43,669 nucleotides of DNA from JAGWRA01 sp035534615 (GTDB taxonomy: Bacteria; Acidobacteriota; Vicinamibacteria; Vicinamibacterales; CAVVIG01), in the NCBI GenBank assembly GCA_035534615.1, contig DATLRO010000127.1, positions 1-43,669 on the forward strand. Reading direction: 5' to 3'. Position numbers and translations under genes: made by a program. The notes under the pieces are model-generated. The model did no database searches and was not told the origin of the DNA. It worked only from the letters and a program-made list of their open reading frames with translations. Shown one piece after another: positions 24,901 through 32,778 of the stretch (position 1 is the first letter of the stretch; each line of letters begins with the position of its first letter).

Positions 24901-27900
24901 AGCCTGGCCTGCCAGTCGATCTCCCGGCTCAGGTCCGTCCGGCCGAGCGTGAAGTCGGCGTCGGGCGCGATCGCCTGCCGCGGCTCGCCATTCACCTCGA
25001 TGATGCGGGTGCGCAGGCTCTCGTGGCGCGTGATGACGGCGCGAAACGCCTCTTCGAGCGCCGCCACGTCGAGATCGCCCCGGATCTCGAGCGCCCCGGA
25101 CATGTGATAAGGGCTGGCCTCCCCGAAATGCTCCAGCACCCAGAGCCGGCGCTGTCCGTACGACACGGCGTGGTGCCCGCCCGGCGCCGCCGACCGCGCA
25201 GCCGGCAGCAGCGGCGCCGCCCCTCCCCCGGCCCCGGCCGGAGCCGGCTCCGAGAACTGACGATCGATGACGGCGTTCGCGAGCGCCGCCGGCGAGGCAT
25301 GTTGAAAGAGGTCGGTCAGGGAGAGCGCGATGCCGCGGGCCTGCGCCAGCGCGACCGCCCTGGTCGCTTTGAGGCTGTGCCCCCCGAGCTCGAAGAAGCC
25401 GTCATGGATGCCGACGCGCTCCACGCCCAGCACGGCGGCGAAGATGTCGGCGAGCGATTCTTCGAGGGCATTCCGCGGCGCCACATACCCGCCCCGGCGG
25501 GCCTCCTCCCGCGCGTCCGGCTCGGGCAGCGCGTCCCAGTCGAGCTTGCCGTTGGCCAGGGTCGGCCAGGCCGGGACCGGCATCACGTGCCCCGGGATCA
25601 TGAATGACGGCAGGGCGCCCGCCAGCGCCGCGCGGATCGATGCCGGGTCGACGGTCGGGCGGCCCGCGACGTACGCGACCAGCTCCGGCTCGCCGTGGAC
25701 GGATCGCACCTGGACCCGCACATCGTCCAGGCCCGCGTGGAGACGCAGCGCCGCTTCGACCTCGCCGACTTCGATCCGGCATCCGCGGATCTTCACCTGC
25801 CGGTCGCGGCGTCCGAGGAACTCGAGGTTCCCGTCGGTCCGGACGCGCGCCCGGTCTCCCGTTCTGTACAGGCGGGCGCCGGGCCGCTCGCCGAACGGAT
25901 CGGGCACGAATCGCCCGGCGGTCGCCTCCGGCAGCGAGAGATAGCCGCGCGCGAGGCCGGCCCCGCCGACGTACAGCTCCCCCTCCACGCCGCGCGGAAC
26001 CAGCTCGAGCCGCTCATCCAGCACGTACGCCTGCGTGCGGCGGATCGGCCTGCCGATCGGCACGGTCCCCCGCTGGCGGGCATCGTCGATCCAGAAGGTG
26101 ACGTCGATGCACGCCTCGGTCGGCCCGTAGAGGTTGACGACCTCGACCGGCAGCAGGGCCTTCACGCGCTGCACGAGCGCCGCGTCGAGCGCCTCGCCGC
26201 CGGCAAAGATCCGCCGCAGCGACGACGCGCCGGCGAACGCCGGCTCGTCGACGAGGGACGAGAGGAGCGAAGGGACCATCTGGAGAATCGTGACGCCCTG
26301 TGCGCGAATCGTGCCGGCCAGCGGCCCCGGATCGAGCCGGCTTCGGGCGTCGGCCACCACGAGCTGCGCCCCCTGCATGAGCGGCGCCAGGAACTCCCAT
26401 CCCGACGCGTCGAAACTGAATGGCGTCCGCTGGAGCACCCGGTCGTCGGGCTCCAGCGGAAAGGCCTCGCGCATCCAGACCATGTGATTCGCGAGGGCCC
26501 GGTGAGAGATGGCCACACCCCGGGGCTGCCCCGTGCTTCCCGACGTGTAGATCGTGTACGCGAGCTGTTCCGGCGCGATCGCGAGGTCGAGGTCCTCCCC
26601 GCTCTGCCGCAGCAGGTCCGGATCCTCGAGATCGAGCACGAGCGACGGGACCGACGTGTCCGGCAGCCTGCCGCGCAGCGTCTCCTGCATCAAGACCAGG
26701 GACGGGCGGGCATCGGCGATCATGAAGGCCAGGCGGCGCGGCGGATAGGCGGGATCGAGCGGCAGATAGAAGCCGCCGGCCTTCAGGACCGCCAACAGGC
26801 CCACGACCTGGAGCGGCGAGGGCTCGAGAAAGAGCCCCACGCCGACTTCGGCCCCCACGCCGTGCGCGCGCAGCAGGCGGGCCAGCTGATTCGCCCGGTG
26901 ATTCAGCTCGCCGTAGGTCCACGGCTGATCGCCGGCGAGCAGCGCGGGCCGGCCTGGCGTGAGGCGCACGCATCGCTCGAAGTACTCGTGCACGCAGGGA
27001 TCGTCCGGGCCGGCCTGGCTCGTCTCGTGGCTGTCCAGCAGCCGCCGCCGCTCCGACTCGGACAGCACCGGCAGCGCCGAGAGACGCGTGGCGGAATTGT
27101 CGACGGCCGCCGCGAGGATCACCAGGAAGCTCTCGCCGAGCCGTTCCACCGTCCCGCGATCGAAGATGTCCGTGTTGAACTCGATCAGGCCGCGCAGCCG
27201 GCCGTCCCGCTCTTCGAAGGTCCAGGTCAGGTCGAACTTGGCCGACGCCGTGGACAGGTGGACCGGGGTGACGCGCAGGGTCGACATCTCGAGCGGACCG
27301 GCCGGCACGCTCTGCAGCACGAGCATCACCTGGAAGAGGGGCGCCCGGCCGAGATCCCGCTCCGGAACCGCCGCCTCGACGATGACCTCGAACGGGACCT
27401 CGCTGTGGTCGTAGGCCTCGAGGCAGGTGCGGCGTACGCGCGCCACCAGCTCCGCGAATGACGGATCGCCGGACAGGTCGACTCGAAGGGGCAGCGTGTT
27501 GACGAAGAGCCCCACCAGATCCTGCAGCTCGGGCGCCGTCCGGTCCGCGATGGCCGTGCCCAAAACCACGTCGGTCTGGTGCGTGCAGCGGGCGAGCAAC
27601 GCGCACAGGCAGGCCGAGAGGCTCATGAACAGCGTCCCGCCGCAGGCCCGCGCCAGCTCCTTCGCGGCCGCGCCGAGGGCGTCCGGCACCTCGAGGGTCA
27701 CTTCCGCGCCGCGGCCGCTCTGCAGGAGGGGGCGGGGCCGGTCGGCCGGCAGCTCGAGCGCCTGCGGACAGCCTCGCAGCCGTTCCGTCCAGTACGCGAC
27801 CGACGCGTCGAGCGCCCCGTCCCGCAGCCGCCCGCGCTGCCAGGCGGCGTAGTCCGAGTACTGCAGCGGCAGCACGGCCGGTGCGACAGTCCGGCCGGCC

Positions 27901-30900
27901 ACGAACGATTCGTAGAACCCGGACGTCTCGCGCAGCATGAGGGCCAGCGACCAGTAGCCGTCCGACACGATGTGGTGCATCGCCAGCAGCAGGCCGTGAA
28001 GATCCGGCGCGAGCCGATAGAGCCGCGCGCGGACGACCGGCCCGTGCGCCAGGTCGAACGGACGTCGCGCTTCCAGCTCCGCCAGCCGTCGCATCGCCGA
28101 CTCGGGATCCGGATCGGCGCTGACGTCGATCACGGGCAGGTCGAGCGTCTGCTCCCTGTCGGCGAGGTCGACGACCAGGGCCGGCTCACCGGCCGCCGAC
28201 GGGTACCGGCTTCGGAGCACCTCGTGCCGCCGCACGACGTCGCCCAGGCTCTTCCGAAGCGCCTCCACGTCGAGCGGCCCGCTCAGCAGCAGGCAGGCCG
28301 GGACGATGTAGGTGCTGCGTCCCGGCGTGAGCTGCTCGAGAAACCAGAGACGCTGCTGGGCGAAGGAAAGCGCGCGTTCCCCGGTCCGCTGGTCGGCCGG
28401 AATGCGGGACGCCGCCGCCCGCCCGGGTGTCCGGACCAGCCGGATATACGCGGCCAGCCCGCCGAGGCTCGGCTCGTCGAAGAGCCGGCGCAGAGAGACG
28501 TCCACGCCGAAGAGGGCCCGCACGCGCTGGGCCAGCAGCATGGCGAGCAGCGAGTGCCCGCCGGACTCGAAGAAATTGTCGCGGGGCCCCGCCGGGCGCC
28601 GCCCCAGCAGCTCGCTCCACAGCTCGGCCAGCATCTCCTCTTCGGGCCCGGTGGCCGGCGACGCGTGTGGCGGCGTCGCCGCCGGCAACTCGATCGTCGC
28701 GCGCTCGAGCGCCCGGCGATCGACCTTGCCATTGGGCGTGAGCGGCAGCGTCTCCTGGATCACGCAGTCCGACGGCACGAAGGCGGCCGGCAGGCGCCCC
28801 TCGGCGAAGCGCCGGAGTTCGGCAGGTCCCGGCCGCTGTCCGGCCCGCGGTACCAGGTACGCGACCAGGCGGCGCTGTCCGTCGCGCTCCGGCCCGGCGA
28901 CCACCACCGCGTGCGCGATCGCGGGATGCTCCCGCAGCACCGCCTCGACCTCGCCCGGCTCGACACGGTGGCCCCGGATCTTGAGCTGGTCGTCGACCCG
29001 GCCGACGAACTCGAAGCTGCCATCCGGGCGCAGCAACGCCAGATCGCCCGTCCGGTACAGCCGCCCGCCAGGGTCGCCGCCGAACGGATCGGGCACGAAC
29101 CGCTCGGCCGTGCGCGCGGGCTGCCCCAGGTAGCCGCGGGACACGCCTCGCCCGCCGATGTACAGCTCGCCGGCGACGCCGACAGGCGCCGGGTTCAAGC
29201 GGGCATCGAGCAGGTAGATCTGCGTATTGGCGACGGGCCGGCCGATCGGCACGACCGCCGGTCCCCGCTCGATCGGCTGACAGGTCGACCAGACGGTCGT
29301 CTCCGTCGGCCCGTACATGTTGTACAGGCGTGCCGGCAGCGTCTCCTGCAGCGACTGCGCGAGGGAGACGGTGAGCTCCTCGCCGCCCAGGACCAGGCAC
29401 TCGAGCGACGACAACGCCGCCTCTGCGGCCGGTTGCGCCGCCAGCAGCCTGGCCGTGGACGGCGTGCACTGCAGATGCGTGACCCCGTGCCGGCGCACGA
29501 GATCGGCAAAAGAGTCTCCGCCGGTCCCGCGGTCGGCCACCAGCGCCGCGAGCTGCTCCAGGCTGTCCATCGCCGCGTCGTGGGACACGCCGAAGTCGAT
29601 GAGCAGGGCTGCCTCGTCCACCCCGATCGCCGCGAGCCGGTCGAGTGTCTCCCGGCACGTCTCCGGCGTCCCGAACAGCGCGCTCGTGTCGAAATAGCGC
29701 TCGAAGGCGTGATCGAGCAGCGCCTCCATGTCCTCGTCCCGGAAGCGCTCCGACTCCATGTCGACGCCCAGGCTCCTGGCGACGTTCGCCATCAGGCCGA
29801 CCGAACTCTTCAGGTAGCGCCGGAACGGCTCGCGCACCGTCTCCAGGACCGCGGCGCGCGACCGCCCGGCGAACGCGTGGAGCATCAGCGTGACGTGCCC
29901 TTCACGCCCGCCCGACCGGCGGCGATACGCGTCCCGGTAGATCTCGATCTTGCGGGCGAGTTCTTCCACGCTCTGCCCGAGCAGATGGGTCAGCACGCCG
30001 GCGCCGAGCTCTCCAGCCAGGCGGAACGTCGCCGGGTCGCCGGCCGCGGTCACCCAGACCGGCAGCTCGGGCTGCACGGGGCGCGGCAGCGTCCGGACGT
30101 CGACGGCGCGCCCGTCGGGTCCGGGCAGCGACACGGTCTCCCCGCGCCACAGGCGCCGGACGAGATCGATGTCCCGCGCCATCGTCTGCTTTCGTTCTCT
30201 GTAGCGGTCGGGCGCCAGGACGAAATCCCGTTCCTGCCAGCCCGACGCGAAGGACAGGCCGACCCGGCCGCCCGACAGGTTGTCGACGACGGCCCATTCC
30301 TCGGCGACGCGAATCGGGTGGTGCAGCGGCAGGACGACGCTGCCGGCGCGCACCTGCACGCGGCGTGTCACGGCGGCCACGGCGGCGCCGGTCACCGACG
30401 GATTCGGATAGAGCCCGCCGAACGCATGGAAGTGGCGCTCGGGGGTCCAGACGGCGGCAAATCCCTTCTCGTCGGCGAAGCGGGCGCCGTCGAGGAGGAG
30501 CCGGTACTTGTCCGCCGGCTCGCCGCTCTCGTCGCTCGCGAAATAGAACAGGCTGAGGTCGGGCGACCGCGCGCTCCGGCTGCGCGCCGGTTCCCGCGAC
30601 ACGAGGTCGAGGGGATCGCCCCCGAGCACGACGGTCGACCCGCGGCTCAGCGTCCAGAGCAGTTCCAGCACCGAGATGTCGAAGGCGACGCTGGTGAGCG
30701 CGAGCCAGGTGGCGGGATGCGTGCCCAGACAGTCGTCCATCGCGGCAAACAGGTTCACCACGTTGCCGTGGCTCACCATGACGCCCTTGGGCCGGCCGGT
30801 GGACCCCGAGGTGTAGTTCACGTAGGCGAGCGCCTCGGACGGGATGGAGAGGCCGAGGTTGCGCCCGTCCTGCGCGGCGATCTCCGGCGCGTCCAGGTCG

Positions 30901-32675
30901 AGCGCCAGCGTGGGGACGCGCCCGGTCTCGTCGGACCAGAGCCCGCGGGCGGTGATCACCAGCGCAGGTCGGGCGTCGGCGACGGTCATGGCGCGGCGCG
31001 CCGCCGGGTACGCGGGATCCAGCGGCACGAAGGCGCCGCCCGCCTTCAGGACGGCGAGCATCGCGATGACGAGATCCTCGGATCGCTCGAGACACAGGCC
31101 CACGAGGCACTCGTGCCCGATACCCCGGGCGCGCAGGTGTCGCGCCAGGCGATTCGCGCGGCGGTTGAGCTCCTCGTAGTCGAGGGCGACGCGGCCGGCC
31201 TTCAGCGCCACGCGCCCGGCCGACTGTTCGACGCGGCGCTCGAGGACGCCCACGATCGTGTCGTCCCGCGGGACGTGGCGGCGCGATCCGTTGACGCCGC
31301 GCAGGACGAGGTCCCGTTCCGCCGGCGGCAGCAGGTCCAGGTCCCGGACGCGGCGGCCGGCGTCCTCGAACATCTGCTCGAGCACGAAGAGGAAGCGCGC
31401 CTTGAACCGCTCGATCTCCCACGCCTCGAACGCCGCGAGGCTGTAGTGGAGATCGAGGTGGACGTCGCCGTCCGCGTGCAGCTCGCGGACGAACAGCGCC
31501 AGTGCGTTCTGCTCGTAGCCGTTCGACAGGCCGATCGTCCTTGCCGGCCGGTCCTCGAACGCGGTGTCGTGCGAGTGTTTCTCGTACGAGAATGTCAGGT
31601 CGAAGAGCTGGTGCCGGCCGATCTGCGCCAGGCCGGCGCGCCGGTTGATCTCGCCGATCGGATAGCGCTGATGGCGATAGTCCCGGCGCAGTTCGTCGGC
31701 AATCGCCTTCACGAGCTCCCGCACGGAGAGGTCCGTGCCGAATTGAAAGCGGGCCGGGATCATCTTCGTGAACATGCCGACGGTCCGCTTGCACGCGGCC
31801 GTCCGGCGGTTCAGGCTCAGCATCCCGACCACGAGCTCGTCCTGTCCGCTCGTACGCGTGAAGCAGGCATACAGCGCCGCGAGCAGCACGTGCACCAGCG
31901 ACGCCCCGCAGGCGTCGGCGAACCGGCCGATCCGGGCGTAGTCATCCCGCGTGAAGACGAGCCGCGAGACGCCGGACGGCGCCGTCCGTCCGTGACCGGC
32001 CGGCGCCCGCCTGCGCGGAATCAGCACCGCCGGCAGGTCACGGAACTTCTCCTGCCAGTACTCGCCGTGGCGGCGGCAGGCGTCCGACTCGAGGTATTCC
32101 TGATCGTCCCGCACGAAGTCCAGATAGGAGGGCGCGGGCTCCCAGTCGGGCATCCCTCCGCCCGCCAGGCTCCGGTACGCCCGCGCCACGTCCTGGACGA
32201 TGAGCGCAATCGACCAGCCGTCGACGATGACATGCTGATGCTTGAGGAGCCAGCGCCATCGGTCCGCGGCGAGCTTCACCAGGGCGTAGCGAAAGAGCGG
32301 CTGGTCGTGCAGCGGAAAGGGAGTCCGGAACGCCTGCGTCATCCACGCGAGCGCCGCCCGGTCGGGGTCCTCCTCGCCGGAGACGTCCACGCGCTCCAGC
32401 GGCACCTCGATCCGCGGCAGGTAATCGGCGCGCGGCAGCGGGTGCCCCTCGCGCAGGACCATGCGCAGCGCATCGTGCCGCTGGACGGTCAGCCCGATCG
32501 CCCGCTCGAAGAGACCGGGGTCAATCGGCCCTTCGAGGCAGACGTAGCCGCCGATCACGTAGAGGGGCGCGTCCGCGTCGATCAGCTGACCGAACCAGAC
32601 TTCGCGCTGCGGCGATGAGAGTCCAGGAGACTGCGGAGAGACGCGAGGCGACATGAAAACCATCGAATTCGCCAT
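21948..32675 (-). CDS. Nonribosomal peptide synthetase 1: C-A(LLM)-PCP-C-A-PCP-C-A-PCP (about 3575 aa)
   Basis: Three modules, approximate residues: C1 15-445, A1 445-1325 with a monooxygenase insert 703-1045, PCP1 1335-1410; C2 1435-1860, A2 1870-2385, PCP2 2400-2470; C3 2500-2930, A3 2955-3455, PCP3 3478-3548. All three PCPs keep the GGHS serine. Pocket residues aligned by eye to GrsA: A1 DILQVGMVWK (Gly-like), A2 DAWQFGLIDK (Gln/Glu-like), A3 DFWNVGMVHK (Thr-like). C1 has QHVIVDG, the first His of HHxxxDG being Gln; C2 and C3 are intact. There is no epimerase or thioesterase, so it must hand its chain on. An N-terminal C domain suggests acylation of residue 1 or receipt of an upstream chain. 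Start uncertain: ATG at 32675, 32663 or 32654, none with a ribosome site. Confidence 0.96.
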   Translation of the reverse strand: MANSMVFMSPRVSPQSPGLSSPQREVWFGQLIDADAPLYVIGGYVCLEGPIDPGLFERAIGLTVQRHDALRMVLREGHPLPRADYLPRIEVPLERVDVSGEEDPDRAALAWMTQAFRTPFPLHDQPLFRYALVKLAADRWRWLLKHQHVIVDGWSIALIVQDVARAYRSLAGGGMPDWEPAPSYLDFVRDDQEYLESDACRRHGEYWQEKFRDLPAVLIPRRRAPAGHGRTAPSGVSRLVFTRDDYARIGRFADACGASLVHVLLAALYACFTRTSGQDELVVGMLSLNRRTAACKRTVGMFTKMIPARFQFGTDLSVRELVKAIADELRRDYRHQRYPIGEINRRAGLAQIGRHQLFDLTFSYEKHSHDTAFEDRPARTIGLSNGYEQNALALFVRELHADGDVHLDLHYSLAAFEAWEIERFKARFLFVLEQMFEDAGRRVRDLDLLPPAERDLVLRGVNGSRRHVPRDDTIVGVLERRVEQSAGRVALKAGRVALDYEELNRRANRLARHLRARGIGHECLVGLCLERSEDLVIAMLAVLKAGGAFVPLDPAYPAARRAMTVADARPALVITARGLWSDETGRVPTLALDLDAPEIAAQDGRNLGLSIPSEALAYVNYTSGSTGRPKGVMVSHGNVVNLFAAMDDCLGTHPATWLALTSVAFDISVLELLWTLSRGSTVVLGGDPLDLVSREPARSRSARSPDLSLFYFASDESGEPADKYRLLLDGARFADEKGFAAVWTPERHFHAFGGLYPNPSVTGAAVAAVTRRVQVRAGSVVLPLHHPIRVAEEWAVVDNLSGGRVGLSFASGWQERDFVLAPDRYRERKQTMARDIDLVRRLWRGETVSLPGPDGRAVDVRTLPRPVQPELPVWVTAAGDPATFRLAGELGAGVLTHLLGQSVEELARKIEIYRDAYRRRSGGREGHVTLMLHAFAGRSRAAVLETVREPFRRYLKSSVGLMANVARSLGVDMESERFRDEDMEALLDHAFERYFDTSALFGTPETCRETLDRLAAIGVDEAALLIDFGVSHDAAMDSLEQLAALVADRGTGGDSFADLVRRHGVTHLQCTPSTARLLAAQPAAEAALSSLECLVLGGEELTVSLAQSLQETLPARLYNMYGPTETTVWSTCQPIERGPAVVPIGRPVANTQIYLLDARLNPAPVGVAGELYIGGRGVSRGYLGQPARTAERFVPDPFGGDPGGRLYRTGDLALLRPDGSFEFVGRVDDQLKIRGHRVEPGEVEAVLREHPAIAHAVVVAGPERDGQRRLVAYLVPRAGQRPGPAELRRFAEGRLPAAFVPSDCVIQETLPLTPNGKVDRRALERATIELPAATPPHASPATGPEEEMLAELWSELLGRRPAGPRDNFFESGGHSLLAMLLAQRVRALFGVDVSLRRLFDEPSLGGLAAYIRLVRTPGRAAASRIPADQRTGERALSFAQQRLWFLEQLTPGRSTYIVPACLLLSGPLDVEALRKSLGDVVRRHEVLRSRYPSAAGEPALVVDLADREQTLDLPVIDVSADPDPESAMRRLAELEARRPFDLAHGPVVRARLYRLAPDLHGLLLAMHHIVSDGYWSLALMLRETSGFYESFVAGRTVAPAVLPLQYSDYAAWQRGRLRDGALDASVAYWTERLRGCPQALELPADRPRPLLQSGRGAEVTLEVPDALGAAAKELARACGGTLFMSLSACLCALLARCTHQTDVVLGTAIADRTAPELQDLVGLFVNTLPLRVDLSGDPSFAELVARVRRTCLEAYDHSEVPFEVIVEAAVPERDLGRAPLFQVMLVLQSVPAGPLEMSTLRVTPVHLSTASAKFDLTWTFEERDGRLRGLIEFNTDIFDRGTVERLGESFLVILAAAVDNSATRLSALPVLSESERRRLLDSHETSQAGPDDPCVHEYFERCVRLTPGRPALLAGDQPWTYGELNHRANQLARLLRAHGVGAEVGVGLFLEPSPLQVVGLLAVLKAGGFYLPLDPAYPPRRLAFMIADARPSLVLMQETLRGRLPDTSVPSLVLDLEDPDLLRQSGEDLDLAIAPEQLAYTIYTSGSTGQPRGVAISHRALANHMVWMREAFPLEPDDRVLQRTPFSFDASGWEFLAPLMQGAQLVVADARSRLDPGPLAGTIRAQGVTILQMVPSLLSSLVDEPAFAGASSLRRIFAGGEALDAALVQRVKALLPVEVVNLYGPTEACIDVTFWIDDARQRGTVPIGRPIRRTQAYVLDERLELVPRGVEGELYVGGAGLARGYLSLPEATAGRFVPDPFGERPGARLYRTGDRARVRTDGNLEFLGRRDRQVKIRGCRIEVGEVEAALRLHAGLDDVRVQVRSVHGEPELVAYVAGRPTVDPASIRAALAGALPSFMIPGHVMPVPAWPTLANGKLDWDALPEPDAREEARRGGYVAPRNALEESLADIFAAVLGVERVGIHDGFFELGGHSLKATRAVALAQARGIALSLTDLFQHASPAALANAVIDRQFSEPAPAGAGGGAAPLLPAARSAAPGGHHAVSYGQRRLWVLEHFGEASPYHMSGALEIRGDLDVAALEEAFRAVITRHESLRTRIIEVNGEPRQAIAPDADFTLGRTDLSREIDWQARLETDAAAFFQQPFDLARDLLLRVAVVTIGPARSILLFCQHHIISDGWSIGVMVREILACYAARRAGRSWSLPPLPLQYKEYAAWQRGQLESGGWAAHRRYWLETFADPVEPLRLPLDFPPPRVRPQEGRHLRFRIDTDVADGIRALARSHDSSLFMALTSAVQLLLYRYTSQREMVLGMPVAGRDAPGLEAQIGFYVNLLPVRLALQPAMSFADLLDAVTRRVTSALEHQAWPFDHLVDELQLPRDTSRSPLFDVVVVMQNHEAPALDLDGATVREWPVETGLAKFGLTFEFAETAQGLDGVLEYNTSWFEPATAARMVGHLQALLASAGRTPHRAVSELPIDGPGADAGSRRLRGAAAGARPARETLIQRFEAHAMRRPHAVAVVGQGRRLTYAELDARADRLAARLARESGVGPETLVALLAPRSEAAIVGLLGILKAGGAYLPLDPHDPAERTARLIERSGAGVLLYGGGPPPVPEAGRVRLVRLDGNEPPPAARRAPRPAARVDPQNLAYVIYTSGSTGEPKGVAVTHANLARLFSATEAVFHFGADDVWALCHSLAFDFSVWEIWGALVHGGCLVVVDHETSRSPDRLVDLLVRERVTVLNQTPTAFRGLSDALARRPDLAPGLRWIVFGGEALRPRMLDTWWTLDAARTARVVNMYGITETTVHTTQREMRPEEAAAAGSSPIGVPLGDLQVYVLDEAMNRVPAGIPGELYVAGAGVARGYLADPARTAARFLPDPLGAEPGGRMYRTGDTGRRREDGTLEYLGRNDRQCKIRGFRIELGEIEAQLRAHPAVSDALVVVREAPDGATLAGYLVSRDEGLSVESIRAHLERRLPGHMVPAHFVRLDRWPLTPNGKIDVKALPAAGERGLRASVDFVAPETPVERTLAGLWTEALNVERVGAHDDFFALGGHSVSAIRVIQGIREALGRTVSLTVLFEYPVLRDLAGHLDGLAPEPSIPGGGPRAMARGRIGRRTDRPGA
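29540..30566 (-). other. Luciferase-like monooxygenase domain inserted in A1 of NRPS-1
   Basis: About 342 residues of the natural-product LLM class (TIGR04020 type) interrupt the adenylation domain between core A4 (FDISVLELLW) and A5 (NMYGPTETT). Visible family blocks include LSLFYFASDE, WTPERHFHAFGGLYPNPSV and GSVVLPLHHPIRVAEEW, ending near LEQLAALV. The frame is continuous, so this is an insertion and not a neighbouring gene. Such enzymes use reduced flavin and oxygen. Comparable insertions are known in MtaG/MelG of myxothiazol and melithiazol, where a glycine is oxidised at C-alpha. Confidence 0.92.
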
Positions 32676-32778
32676 GCTACCATAGGCGTTCAGCGACGCA
32701 CCCGAGCGGACGCCCCATCTGCACGGCCCGCGGCCGGCCGCATCGACCGGGACGCGCCGACAACGCGGAGGCTGAACG
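32676..32778. promoter_or_regulatory. Divergent promoter region of the peptide cluster with inverted repeat
   Basis: These 103 bases separate the start of NRPS-1 (minus) from the carbamoyltransferase (plus). CGTTCAGC at 32687-32694 and GCTGAACG at 32771-32778 are exact reverse complements, one near each start codon. TATGGT (minus strand, plus-coordinates 32679-32684) is a possible -10; if used, the NRPS start would move to 32663 or 32654. A cluster-wide regulator acting on both units from here is plausible. Confidence 0.45.

Noticed and set aside
29540..30566. Luciferase-like monooxygenase as a separate gene splitting the NRPS
   Set aside because: The frame is continuous on both sides and A4 and A5 cores flank it exactly; it is an insertion.
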